From IMG/VR virus record IMGVR_UViG_3300025280_004467, positions 1 to 64,000 of that record: 64,000 bases of DNA. One strand, 5' to 3'. The translations under genes were made by a program, and so were the position numbers. Each line of letters opens with the position of its first letter. Position 1 is the stretch's first letter. The notes beneath the pieces are model-generated. The model ran no database searches. It had not been told where the DNA came from and saw only the letters and a list, made by a program, of their open reading frames with translations. The DNA comes from a virus. Below are positions 7,353 through 15,997 of the stretch, piece by piece.

Positions 7353-8672
7353 GTGGCCGTAAGAAAAAAAACATATATTTTAGATACAAACGTTTATTTG
7401 ACCGATGCAAATGCTATATTTGCATTTGGAAAAGGTGATATATTAGTTCCTTTAAAAGTTCTAGAAGAAATAGATAGACACAAAAAAAGACAAGATAGTG
7501 TTGGCTTAAATGCAAGAAATATAATTCGAATTCTTGATTCTCTGAGAGAAAAGGGAAATCTTAAAAAAGGAGTACGAATTAGCAAAGGCAAGGGCATAAT
7601 ATTCATTCAAAACTGTGATACGTCCTTGTTACCAGAAGAATTATCTTCATCAGATCCGGATAACATGATAATTGGCACAGTTCTTGCGCAAAAACAAAAT
7701 TTTCCTAATAAAAAAATAATTGTTGTTTCTCGTGATATTAATATGCGAATTAAATGCGATTCACTAGAAATTCCCGTACAAGATTACACCGTTGGTCAAG
7801 TTGTACAAGATAGTTCACTACTGTACACTGGATTTACAAAACATTTGGTGGATGATGAAATAGTTGACCAATTCTATGAAGGTAAAGACGTGTTTTTGGA
7901 AAAAGAGGAGATAAAACTTTATCCCAATCAAATGGTCATGCTTGTTTCTAATTCAAATGAGAAAAAAACGGCATTAGCTAGATTTGCCAATTATAATTCT
8001 TCACTTAAAAAAATTACTGAAAATGGCGATATTTGGGGTGTCAGATCCAGAAACAAAGAACAAAATTTTGCTTTAGATCTGTTATTAAATCCAAATATTC
8101 CTGTTGTTACGTTAGTTGGTAAAGCTGGAAGCGGAAAAACATTATGTGCCATTGCCGCTGGCCTTTATCAAACAGTTGAAGATGGAGAAGACTCGATTTA
8201 TAGAAGATTAATAGTCACTCGACCCATTCAGCCGCTAGGGAGAGATATAGGATATTTACCAGGCTCTTTAGAAGAAAAAATGGGGCCATGGCTAAGCCCC
8301 ATTAAGGATAATTTAGAATTCCTTTTGGGAGACAGAAAAATGTTAGATTTATATTTTGAAGATGGTACTATAGAGGTTGAAGCAATGACGTTTATTAGAG
8401 GCCGCTCTATCTCTAATGCATATATCGTAATTGATGAATGTCAACAGTTAACACAACATGAAATAAAAACGATCTTAACAAGAGTCGGAGAAAATACTAA
8501 AATAGTAATGACAGGTGATATTGAACAAATTGACAATGTTTATGTTGATGAAACATCGAATGGTTTGACATACGCTGTTGAAAAGTTTAAAGAACATGAT
8601 TTATCAGGCCACATTACATTAACCAAAGGAGAACGTTCAAAAGTTGCCACTTTAGCCGCAAGGATTTTATAA
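7353..8672 (+). CDS. phoH: PIN domain-PhoH family ATPase
   Basis: A 439-residue protein starting with GTG at 7353. The N-terminal domain has the PIN nuclease opening YILDTNVYL (D11) and VLEEIDRHK, and the middle acidic residues expected of a metal-dependent RNase. The C-terminal half is a PhoH P-loop NTPase: Walker A GKAGSGKT (256-263), RPIQPLGRDIGYLPG, Walker B IVIDE (D361-E362) and TKIVMTGDIEQID. PIN-PhoH fusions act as RNA helicase-RNase machines in bacteria, and PhoH is very common in marine phages. The start is decided by the frame, because the overlapping ATG at 7351 is in another frame. It is followed without a gap by the DUF2061 gene. Confidence 0.92.
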   Translation: MAVRKKTYILDTNVYLTDANAIFAFGKGDILVPLKVLEEIDRHKKRQDSVGLNARNIIRILDSLREKGNLKKGVRISKGKGIIFIQNCDTSLLPEELSSSDPDNMIIGTVLAQKQNFPNKKIIVVSRDINMRIKCDSLEIPVQDYTVGQVVQDSSLLYTGFTKHLVDDEIVDQFYEGKDVFLEKEEIKLYPNQMVMLVSNSNEKKTALARFANYNSSLKKITENGDIWGVRSRNKEQNFALDLLLNPNIPVVTLVGKAGSGKTLCAIAAGLYQTVEDGEDSIYRRLIVTRPIQPLGRDIGYLPGSLEEKMGPWLSPIKDNLEFLLGDRKMLDLYFEDGTIEVEAMTFIRGRSISNAYIVIDECQQLTQHEIKTILTRVGENTKIVMTGDIEQIDNVYVDETSNGLTYAVEKFKEHDLSGHITLTKGERSKVATLAARIL

Positions 8673-9212
8673 ATGGTAGTTAGAAAATATAAATTTTTTA
8701 ATAAAAAGTTTTTTGCCAAAACAGTTACATGGAAGCTGATAGACGGAATAGTAACTTTTGTTTTATGTTATATACTTACAGGTGAACTTTTTATATCAGC
8801 AAACTTAGCTATATTAGAAGTAATTGTTGAAAGCATATTTTATTATTTTCATGAGCACGCTTGGTCAAAAATTAATTGGGGAGAATATAAAATGAACGAA
8901 AAAAAAGTAGAGGAACAAAAAACATTGCAAATTCACTGGAAAGAATCAGAAAAGCCGGAATTAATTTCTGCTGTTAACGAAATTGCCCTTGGCAAAGAAA
9001 CAAAATTAAAAGAATGGCTGGTGAATTATGTTGGAGAAAAATGTTCTCCCGAAAATGATAAAGTGACTGTTGAAATGATAGTTGAAACCGTTGCGAAAGA
9101 ATTTCCAGAGTTTTTGTTAACAGTTGCAGAAGAAAATTGGGTTAGAGGATATCAGCAGGCATTAGATGACGCTGAATTAGGCAAAAGAATTTCTGAACAA
9201 GAAAATGAATGA
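8673..9212 (+). CDS. DUF2061-type membrane protein with C-terminal extension
   Basis: The N-terminal 70 residues match the DUF2061 pattern: AKTVTWKLIDGIVTFVLCY, a second membrane segment (ISANLAILEVIVESIFYY) and the closing FHEHAWSKINWG. Two transmembrane helices are therefore expected. The remaining 110 residues are hydrophilic and unrelated to DUF2061, with a helical VTVEMIVETVAKEFPEFLLTVAEENWVRGY-type region that looks like a separate cytoplasmic domain. Total length is 179 residues, about twice the usual for the family. It starts directly after the PhoH stop and overlaps the next gene by 8 bases. Function unknown. Confidence 0.72.
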   Translation: MVVRKYKFFNKKFFAKTVTWKLIDGIVTFVLCYILTGELFISANLAILEVIVESIFYYFHEHAWSKINWGEYKMNEKKVEEQKTLQIHWKESEKPELISAVNEIALGKETKLKEWLVNYVGEKCSPENDKVTVEMIVETVAKEFPEFLLTVAEENWVRGYQQALDDAELGKRISEQENE

Positions 9213-9882
9213 TATATCCTCTTATATAAAGAAAAAAAATAAATTATTAGAAAATGAAAATTTAACTTTTTTTGGCTCAATTAATGTTGTTGTAAAGGAC
9301 AGACTTCCGGAAGAAATTAGCTTAAGAACTGTTCTGAGAAGGGTAGAAAATTTATTACCTTCTTACTATGTTAATAACATTGATGCAATTTATGTTGGTC
9401 AATTTCAAGAATTTATAGAGAAAGAAACAAATGCTGCCTATAAAGACGGTGCTTTGTATATAATTAATGATCAATCTGATGAAAATGATATGATCGATGA
9501 TATAATTCATGAAATTGCCCACGCTGTAGAAGAAATAGCAGGCAAAGAAATATACGAAGACAATAAAGTTGAAGTTGAGTTTTTGGGTAAAAGAAAAAGA
9601 CTTGAAAGCATCTTGAGAAGTGAAAATTATGAAGTACAAAAATATGATTTTTTAAATTCTAGATATTCTGAAGAATTCGATATATTTCTTTATAGAAAGG
9701 TTGGATATCCTTTATTAACATCTTTAACGATGGGTTTATTTGTGTCTCCATACGCTATTACTTCTTTGCGTGAGTACTTCGCAAGGGGATTTGAAGAATA
9801 TTATTTAGGGGACAGAAAATACTTGACAAACATAAGTTCTATGTTGTATAATAAGATAGAATACCTGGATAATATAAAATGA
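9205..9882 (+). CDS. putative zinc metallopeptidase (HExxH)
   Basis: A 225-residue protein with HEIAH at 102-106 inside a helical, hydrophobic context (IIHEIAHAVEEIAG), the zincin active-site motif. A downstream SLREYFARGFEEYYLGD (E190) fits the position of the third, glutamate zinc ligand of gluzincin-type peptidases. The N-terminal 100 residues contain a beta strand-rich stretch (FFGSINVVVKDRL). No signal peptide is seen, so it acts inside the cell or virion. It overlaps the DUF2061 gene by 8 bases and the nuclease gene by 4. A promoter-like sequence lies in its 3' end. The family cannot be named more closely. Confidence 0.7.
   Translation: MNDISSYIKKKNKLLENENLTFFGSINVVVKDRLPEEISLRTVLRRVENLLPSYYVNNIDAIYVGQFQEFIEKETNAAYKDGALYIINDQSDENDMIDDIIHEIAHAVEEIAGKEIYEDNKVEVEFLGKRKRLESILRSENYEVQKYDFLNSRYSEEFDIFLYRKVGYPLLTSLTMGLFVSPYAITSLREYFARGFEEYYLGDRKYLTNISSMLYNKIEYLDNIK
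9823..9852 (+). promoter_or_regulatory. possible sigma70 promoter ahead of the nuclease and glycan genes
   Basis: TTGACA (9823-9828) and TATAAT (9847-9852), a perfect match to both consensus hexamers with an 18-base spacer. It lies in the last 60 bases of the metallopeptidase gene, directly upstream of the nuclease start at 9879 and of the long glycan operon. AT-rich DNA makes a chance -10 box easy, but a chance TTGACA at this distance is less likely. Confidence 0.5.
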
Positions 9883-10643
9883 CACATGTCTCTTACTCTG
9901 AATTAAAAAATTGGTCTGTTTGCCCCTTTTATCACAAATTAACTTATATTGATAAAATTAAACTTTTTAAAGGCAATGAACATACTGCTTTTGGTAATGC
10001 TGTTCATGATACTTGCGAAAATATGCTGTTGAATGAAAATCTTGAAGCAGGAGAATATTTTCTTGATCAATATAAAAAAGTTTTGAAAAAATTATCAGAC
10101 GATGATTATGATTTTGATAAAAAATTAGTTTTAGATATGAAAGAACAAGGACTTAGTTTGCTACCTCAAATTAAACCGGCTCTTAAAGAATATTTCGGAA
10201 AATATAAAGTTTTTTCAACAGAAGAAAAATTATTTGAAGATATATCTTATGAAGATTATAAATTCAAAGGATATGTTGATTTGGTGTTAAAAACAAAAGA
10301 TGGAAAGTATCATGTTATTGATTGGAAAACATGTTCTTGGGGGTGGCACTATAAAAAGAAAAACGATAGAATGGTTACCTATCAATTAACTTATTATAAA
10401 CATTTTTTTGCCAAAAAATATAATATTGAGCCCACGGATGTGGAAACTCATTTTATCCTTCTTAAAAGAACTGCAAAAAAGGATAATGTTGAAATATTTA
10501 AAGTGATAAGCGGAAAGAAAAAAACTGACAATGCACTTAACTTCTTAAGAAAAGCGATATATAATATTAATAATAAAAATTATGTTAAAAATCGCTTGTC
10601 TTGCAAATACTGCGAATTTAGTAAAACAAAATATTGCCCATAG
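9879..10643 (+). CDS. RecB/Cas4-like PD-(D/E)XK nuclease with Fe-S cysteines
   Basis: A 254-residue exonuclease-like protein. The opening VSYSELKNWSVCPFYHKL and H43 in AFGNAVHDT are the first motifs of the RecB/AddB nuclease family. The active site is D134 in GYVDLVL and D148-x-K150 in VIDWKT. Four cysteines, C15 near the start and C242, C245 and C253 at the end (CKYCEFSKTKYC), match the 4Fe-4S cluster that closes Cas4/AddB nucleases. It probably degrades or processes DNA ends during phage replication or recombination. It overlaps the metallopeptidase gene by ATGA. There are no cas genes nearby, so a CRISPR role is not supported. Confidence 0.88.
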   Translation: MTHVSYSELKNWSVCPFYHKLTYIDKIKLFKGNEHTAFGNAVHDTCENMLLNENLEAGEYFLDQYKKVLKKLSDDDYDFDKKLVLDMKEQGLSLLPQIKPALKEYFGKYKVFSTEEKLFEDISYEDYKFKGYVDLVLKTKDGKYHVIDWKTCSWGWHYKKKNDRMVTYQLTYYKHFFAKKYNIEPTDVETHFILLKRTAKKDNVEIFKVISGKKKTDNALNFLRKAIYNINNKNYVKNRLSCKYCEFSKTKYCP

Positions 10644-10652
10644 AGGTTTAGA

Positions 10653-11909
10653 TTGAAAAAAATTAAAATTTTGAGCATAAGCGATCATCCTTTATCTCCT
10701 TCCGGAGTTGGAACTCAAACTCGTTATGTTTTAGAAGCTGCTTTGAAAACAGGTTTATTTGAAGTTGTTAGTTTAGCCGGCGCAATTAAACATGAAAATT
10801 ATAAACCTTCAAAAACAGAAGAATATGGTGACGACTGGATTATTTTTCCTGTCGACGGATATGGAAATCAAGAAATAATAAGATCAATGATTAGAGAACA
10901 TAAACCAGATTTTATTTGGTTTATGACAGATCCGCGGTTTTTTTCATGGCTTTGGGATGTTGACAATGAAATTAGAAAAAACGTCCCTTTAATGTACTAT
11001 CATGTTTGGGATAATTATCCATATCCCACATTTAATAAACGATATTATGACTCGAATGACGAGATTGTAACAATATCAAAGGTAACAAATGATATTGTTA
11101 AAAATATATCGCCAGATGTGTCTTTGAAACACATAGGCCACTCAGTTGATACAGATATATTTAAAAAATATTCTAGTGATGAAATTAATGAATTTAAAAG
11201 AAACAGTTTGAAACCAAAAGATATGAATAAATTTGTTTTCTTCTGGAATAATAGAAATGCCAGAAGAAAACAAAGCGGTTCTTTAATTTATTGGTTTAAA
11301 GATTTTTTAGATATTGTTGGTCATGACAAAGCTATGTTGGTTATGCACACAGATGCTAGAGACCCAAATGGACAAGATTTATTTGCAATCATGAATGAGT
11401 TAAATCTGGGAAAAGGCCAATTACTACTTTCAGAACAAAAATATCCACAAGAAATTCTTGCAAGAATGTACAATATGGCTGATTGTACAATTAATATTTC
11501 AGATGCGGAAGGATTTGGATTGGCAACGTTAGAGTCATTGGCTTGCGAAACGCCGATTATTGTTAACATGACTGGAGGATTACAAGAACAAGTCACTGAT
11601 GGAGAAAAATGGTTTGGCATTGGTCTGGAGCCAACTTCTAAGGCGATTATTGGATCTCTAGAGGTGCCTTTTATTTATGAAGATAGATTGTCCAAAGAAG
11701 TTGTAGTTGACGCATTATTAAAAATTTACAACATGTCAAAGAAAGAAAGGGAAGAATTGGGGAGACTCGGAAGAGGACATATTATGAAAAATTATAATTA
11801 CGAAAATTTCAAAAAATTGTGGGTTGATTGTTTATTGCAGTTTTATGAAAAACATGGCTCTTGGAAAAATAGAAAATTATATAAACCTTGGAATATACAG
11901 GAAGTATAA
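10653..11909 (+). CDS. GT4-family glycosyltransferase
   Basis: A 418-residue GT-B fold enzyme. The N terminus, LSISDHPLSPSGVGTQTRYV, has the glycine-rich acceptor-side loop of GT4 enzymes. The C-terminal donor-binding part has ADCTINISDAEGFGLATLES, the E-x7-E-type motif (EGFGLATLE), followed by VNMTGGLQEQV. TTG at 10653 is used with AGAGG six bases ahead. It is the first of three GT4 genes in tandem. It would transfer an activated sugar onto a glycan or protein, and the substrate is unknown. It begins the sugar cluster that runs to about 28.1 kb. Confidence 0.85.
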   Translation: MKKIKILSISDHPLSPSGVGTQTRYVLEAALKTGLFEVVSLAGAIKHENYKPSKTEEYGDDWIIFPVDGYGNQEIIRSMIREHKPDFIWFMTDPRFFSWLWDVDNEIRKNVPLMYYHVWDNYPYPTFNKRYYDSNDEIVTISKVTNDIVKNISPDVSLKHIGHSVDTDIFKKYSSDEINEFKRNSLKPKDMNKFVFFWNNRNARRKQSGSLIYWFKDFLDIVGHDKAMLVMHTDARDPNGQDLFAIMNELNLGKGQLLLSEQKYPQEILARMYNMADCTINISDAEGFGLATLESLACETPIIVNMTGGLQEQVTDGEKWFGIGLEPTSKAIIGSLEVPFIYEDRLSKEVVVDALLKIYNMSKKEREELGRLGRGHIMKNYNYENFKKLWVDCLLQFYEKHGSWKNRKLYKPWNIQEV

Positions 11910-11910
11910 A

Positions 11911-13167
11911 ATGAAAAAAATATTAGTTAGGGCGCCAGTTTTATCCAGATCTGGCTACGGAGAACAAGCCAGATTTGCACTAAGAGCGCTCAGAAGTCGT
12001 CCCGATTTATATGATGTGTATATTTTGCCAATTAATTGGGGAAAAACAGGATGGATTAATGATGACGATGAAGAAAGGGATTGGATTGATTCCATGATAG
12101 GGAAAACTAATATGCTGCACCAATCCGGTATTCAATATGATGCAACTTTACAGGTTACAATTCCAAATGAGTTTGAAAAAGCTGCGCCAATTAATATTGG
12201 TTATACAGCTGGAATTGAAACAACAGCTGTTGCGCCAGTTTGGCTAGAGCAAGCTAACATTATGGATAGAATTATTGTTGTTTCAAATCATTCAAAAAAC
12301 GTTTTCCAGGATACCACATATACTGGAAAACATAAAAAAACAGATGAAGTTGTACGATTGACTTGTGATGTACCCGTAGATGTTGTTGGATATCCTGTGA
12401 GAAAGTTTAAATCAGAAAAACTTGATTTAAATTTAGAATATGATTTTAATTTTCTTGTTGTTGCTCAGTGGGGCGCCAGAAAAAATCTTGGAAACACTAT
12501 TAAATGGTTTCTTGATGAATTTAAGGATGATGAAGTTGGTTTAGTTTTAAAGGTTAATGTAGCAAAGAATTCTACTATAGATAAGCATGCTTCTCTGCGA
12601 AAACTAAAAGAGAATTTAAACAAATATGAAGATAGAAGTTGTAAAGTTTATTTGTTGCACGGAGACATGACTGACGAAGAGATGTCCGGCTTATATAATC
12701 ATTCACAAATCAAAGCCTTAATTAATCTTTCGCATGGAGAGGGATATGGACTTCCTATTTTTGAAGCAGTGTATAATGGTTTGCCAGTTGTAACTGTCGG
12801 GTGGAGCGGGCAAATGGATTTTCTATATGCTCCTTTTTATGATAAAAAGAAAAAGAAAAAAGTTATTAAGCCGCATTTTGCAAGTGTTAGTTATACATTG
12901 AAACCAATTAGCAAAGAGGCAGTATGGCCCGGTGTTTTGGAAGAAAATTCTAGATGGTGTTATGCCAATGAAATGGATTATAAAAACAAAATTAGAGACG
13001 TTTATAAATCTTATGGAAAATATAAAAAAATGGCCACCAATTTGAAGGGACATGTTGAAGAATCGTTTTCGCCAAGAATTATATATGAAAATTTTGTAAA
13101 CTCAATAGAAAAATGTTTTGAAGGCATGCCACAACAGGATGAAAAAATTGAAGTTATGGTGCTTTAA
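11911..13167 (+). CDS. GT4-family glycosyltransferase
   Basis: A 418-residue protein beginning MKKILVRAPVLSRSGYGEQA. The SGYGEQAR loop matches the acceptor-side GT4 motif. The donor-side motif is HGEGYGLPIFEAVYNGLPVV, with both glutamates of E-x7-E present. DFNFLVVAQWGARKNL in the middle is the strand starting the second Rossmann domain. The frame is open back to 11824, but ATG 11911 follows the previous stop by one base, has AGGAAG ahead and gives the typical GT4 start. The TAA overlaps the ATG of the next gene by one base. It is related in layout to the genes on both sides, which suggests local duplication of GT4 genes. Confidence 0.85.
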   Translation: MKKILVRAPVLSRSGYGEQARFALRALRSRPDLYDVYILPINWGKTGWINDDDEERDWIDSMIGKTNMLHQSGIQYDATLQVTIPNEFEKAAPINIGYTAGIETTAVAPVWLEQANIMDRIIVVSNHSKNVFQDTTYTGKHKKTDEVVRLTCDVPVDVVGYPVRKFKSEKLDLNLEYDFNFLVVAQWGARKNLGNTIKWFLDEFKDDEVGLVLKVNVAKNSTIDKHASLRKLKENLNKYEDRSCKVYLLHGDMTDEEMSGLYNHSQIKALINLSHGEGYGLPIFEAVYNGLPVVTVGWSGQMDFLYAPFYDKKKKKKVIKPHFASVSYTLKPISKEAVWPGVLEENSRWCYANEMDYKNKIRDVYKSYGKYKKMATNLKGHVEESFSPRIIYENFVNSIEKCFEGMPQQDEKIEVMVL

Positions 13168-15161
13168 TGAATCTTGTTTATTGTGCTCAGTTTAGAGATC
13201 AAACTGGCTATGGCGTCGCCGCTCGAGGGTATCTCAAAGCTCTAGATTCTTATATAAAAAAAAATAAAAATATATCTTTAAAAATATATTCTACGATAGC
13301 ATCGGAATCAAAAAAGCTTTCTGACGAAGAAAGATCCTTAATTAAAAAATATGAATTTAAAGATGATCTCGACATAGAAAATACTATTAGAGGTGACTAT
13401 TCTTTTATTTGGCATATGCCGCCTCCGATGATGTGTTTTGCAGATGAAAGATTTCGCCCTTCACCCGGGTGCAGCCCATCAATGTTAAAATTGATAAGAG
13501 CTTCAAATTATAATATTAGTCTTGTTGCCTGGGAAACAGATAAAGTTCCTGCAGAGTGGAAGGAAAATTATGATCATTTTAATTCGAATTTGATTATAGT
13601 CCCTTGTGAGTGGAACAAAGAGACATTTTCTAAAACGGGCATTAACTGTGAAGTTGTGCCACATATAATTGAAAATATTTCAAAAGAAGTCAAACCAATT
13701 AATGGAATTCCAGATGAACTTTTAGATGGCAAATTTGTTGTTTTGACATCGTCGCAATGGACTCACAGGAAAGGATTTGATGTTTTATTAAAAGCATTTT
13801 TTGCAGAACTTGGACAAAACAAAGACGCATTATTAATATTAAAAACATATGAGAGTGTTACTCACAATACTGACAGAATAAAATCAGAAATAAAGCATTA
13901 TAAAAATTTAACGTTTTTTCAATTTAATGAAGCTGCACAGGATAATAATATTTTAATATTGCCGGGCTTCTTGCCTTCGGAAAATATCGCGTGGCTTTAT
14001 AAAAAATCTTCAGTATTTGCATTAACTTCGCGCGGCGAAGGATTCGCCTTGCCTATAAGCGAAGCGTTGATAAATAAAAAACCAGTTATTGTTTCTGCAA
14101 AGGGTGGTCATGTTGATTATATTCATCCGGAAGCAGGTTTCTTTGTCGATGGCCATTGGGATTCTTGTTTTCTTGGTATACCTCCTTATGAAACAGATGG
14201 AAACTATTTTGAATGCCATATAAATTCAGCAAGGGAACAGTTAAGAAATGCTTATAATTTATGGAAAGACAATCCAAAAAACCTCAAGAAAAAAGGAAAC
14301 GTGGGATATCAACATATAATTGAGGGAGAATATGATGAATATAGCGTTGGCAAAAAATTTGTAAAATCTGTTACAAATATAAATTCAGAAAAAACTAAGA
14401 CTCAACAACTAAAAGACAAATTAAAAAAATGTGAGGACAACAAGCAAAAACTTAAGTTATTGAAAAATTCATATGAAGGAGAAACTTGCTATATTTTAGC
14501 AACGGGTCCATCATTTTTGGAGTATGATCACGATTATTTAAAAAATATATTAAAAGACAATTTAGTTTTCTCCATTAAGAGTGCGTATGATTATTTTCCA
14601 GAAGAAACGGATTTTCATTTCTTTAATGCTGCAAATCTTCCCATGCCCGAAAAAGGCTTTCTTCACGAATATTATAAATATCAAAAAAATGAACCTATTG
14701 TAGTGGCTAGTGATAATTATCCCTTACATAGTAGATGGAGTAAATTTCAAAAACACGACTTATTTTTTCAAATTCCACTTAGAACACAAATAGATGATCG
14801 GTTCTTAGTTAAGACATTAGAATTTGATAAACACACATTAGATAAAACAATAGAAAGGCCTTGTGGCCCCGGAATTATGTATGAAACAGTTATGTATATG
14901 GCGGAGCACGTGGGCGTATCTAAAATTGTAACGTTGGGGTGGGATTTAAATAATGATGCGTCGGAAAAAGAAAGCGATCACAAACATCATTACGACGAAA
15001 AACAATTTTTTATTAAAGGAGATGTCCTCCCGTGGGAAATAAAAGCTACTAGAGAAGCAACAGAGCAACTTCTAGAGTGGCTAAAGACTAAAAATATTAT
15101 TTTACAAACAGCTTCAAAAAGTAGTAGAATAAGTAAGAAAATTGAAAGGATAATATTATGA
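13167..15161 (+). CDS. GT4 glycosyltransferase fused to DUF115/GT42-like domain
   Basis: A 664-residue two-domain protein. Residues about 1-410 are a GT4 enzyme: FRDQTGYGVAARGYLKAL at the start and TSRGEGFALPISEALINKKP as the donor motif. After a Lys-rich linker (about 410-430), the C-terminal domain starts near residue 437 with CYILATGPSFLEYD, a Rossmann-like nucleotide-binding loop, and has GPGIMYETVMYMAEHVGVSK followed by TLGWDLN and a His-rich HKHHYDE. This order matches the genes at 15984 and 23608 and resembles DUF115 (Maf flagellin glycosyltransferase) and GT42 sialyltransferases. The fusion joins a chain-building transferase with a putative nonulosonic acid transferase. The TGA overlaps the following neuB-like gene by ATGA. 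Confidence 0.75.
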   Translation: MNLVYCAQFRDQTGYGVAARGYLKALDSYIKKNKNISLKIYSTIASESKKLSDEERSLIKKYEFKDDLDIENTIRGDYSFIWHMPPPMMCFADERFRPSPGCSPSMLKLIRASNYNISLVAWETDKVPAEWKENYDHFNSNLIIVPCEWNKETFSKTGINCEVVPHIIENISKEVKPINGIPDELLDGKFVVLTSSQWTHRKGFDVLLKAFFAELGQNKDALLILKTYESVTHNTDRIKSEIKHYKNLTFFQFNEAAQDNNILILPGFLPSENIAWLYKKSSVFALTSRGEGFALPISEALINKKPVIVSAKGGHVDYIHPEAGFFVDGHWDSCFLGIPPYETDGNYFECHINSAREQLRNAYNLWKDNPKNLKKKGNVGYQHIIEGEYDEYSVGKKFVKSVTNINSEKTKTQQLKDKLKKCEDNKQKLKLLKNSYEGETCYILATGPSFLEYDHDYLKNILKDNLVFSIKSAYDYFPEETDFHFFNAANLPMPEKGFLHEYYKYQKNEPIVVASDNYPLHSRWSKFQKHDLFFQIPLRTQIDDRFLVKTLEFDKHTLDKTIERPCGPGIMYETVMYMAEHVGVSKIVTLGWDLNNDASEKESDHKHHYDEKQFFIKGDVLPWEIKATREATEQLLEWLKTKNIILQTASKSSRISKKIERIIL

Positions 15162-15997
15162 AAACTCATATTATAGCAGAAATCGGCATTAACCACAACG
15201 GCGATTTAAATATTGCAAAAAAACTTATTGACATAGCTGCAGTAGCTGGTTGTGACTCTGTTAAGTTTCAAAAAAGAAATCCGAATGTATGTGTTCCGAA
15301 ACATCAAAAATCTGTCATGAAGGATACCCCATGGGGAAGAATGACTTATCTTGAATACAAATATAGAGTTGAATTTGAAAAGCAAGAGTATGATGAAATC
15401 GATAAACATTGCAAAGAAAAAGGTATTCAATGGTCAGCTTCTCCGTGGGATTTGGACAGCCTCATTTTTCTCATGCGGTATGATCTGCCGTACATAAAAA
15501 TCCCTTCAGCACACCTTACTAATATACCACTTCTAGAGGCCGCAATTGCGTCAGGAAAGCGCGTAATTGTTTCTACGGGGATGAGTACTCTAAAAGAGAT
15601 TGACGCGGCTGTAGAGGTACTTAAAAGAGGAGATTTTGCGCTACTACATTGTAATTCAACATATCCCGCACCTCTTGAAGAATTGAATCTTAAATGTATC
15701 CAAACTCTCAAAGAAAGATACAATTGTGAAGTTGGATATAGTGGTCATGAATTTCGTTTGGGGACCACTGTAGCTTGTGTTTATCTTGGAGCAACTATTT
15801 TAGAAAGACATATTACTTTGGACAGAACAATGTGGGGTTCCGATCATCTTTCTTCTGTTGAACCACAAGGATTAATTAAGTTAGTAAAAGGTGTTAGAGA
15901 ATTGGAAATTTCTTTGGGAGATGGTATCAAAACTGTAACTGAAGGCGAGAAAAGTGTTAGGAAAAAGTTAAGAGGCAATATTAATGAAATGGGGTGA
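15158..15997 (+). CDS. neuB: NeuB-family nonulosonic acid synthase, without SAF domain
   Basis: A 279-residue protein. HIIAEIGINHNGDLNIAKKL and DSVKFQKRNP are the opening of the NeuB TIM barrel, SASPWDLDS, KIPSAHLTN, VSTGMSTL and LLHCNSTYPAP mark the central strands, and GYSGHEF and ILERHITLDR close the active site. The family condenses PEP with a six-carbon amino sugar to give a sialic, pseudaminic or legionaminic acid. The usual C-terminal antifreeze/SAF domain (about 60-70 residues) is missing, because the protein ends right after the barrel. A full-length paralogue is at 20558. It may therefore act with that protein, or on another substrate. It overlaps the next gene by 14 bases. Confidence 0.87.
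   Translation: MKTHIIAEIGINHNGDLNIAKKLIDIAAVAGCDSVKFQKRNPNVCVPKHQKSVMKDTPWGRMTYLEYKYRVEFEKQEYDEIDKHCKEKGIQWSASPWDLDSLIFLMRYDLPYIKIPSAHLTNIPLLEAAIASGKRVIVSTGMSTLKEIDAAVEVLKRGDFALLHCNSTYPAPLEELNLKCIQTLKERYNCEVGYSGHEFRLGTTVACVYLGATILERHITLDRTMWGSDHLSSVEPQGLIKLVKGVRELEISLGDGIKTVTEGEKSVRKKLRGNINEMG

Noticed and set aside
9879-10643. Cas4 of a CRISPR system
   Set aside because: No cas genes or repeats are present. The protein also fits RecB-like phage nucleases.
11824-11910. Upstream extension of the second GT4 gene to 11824
   Set aside because: It would lie inside the previous gene and add 29 residues unlike GT4 starts. ATG 11911 has a ribosome site and a typical N terminus.
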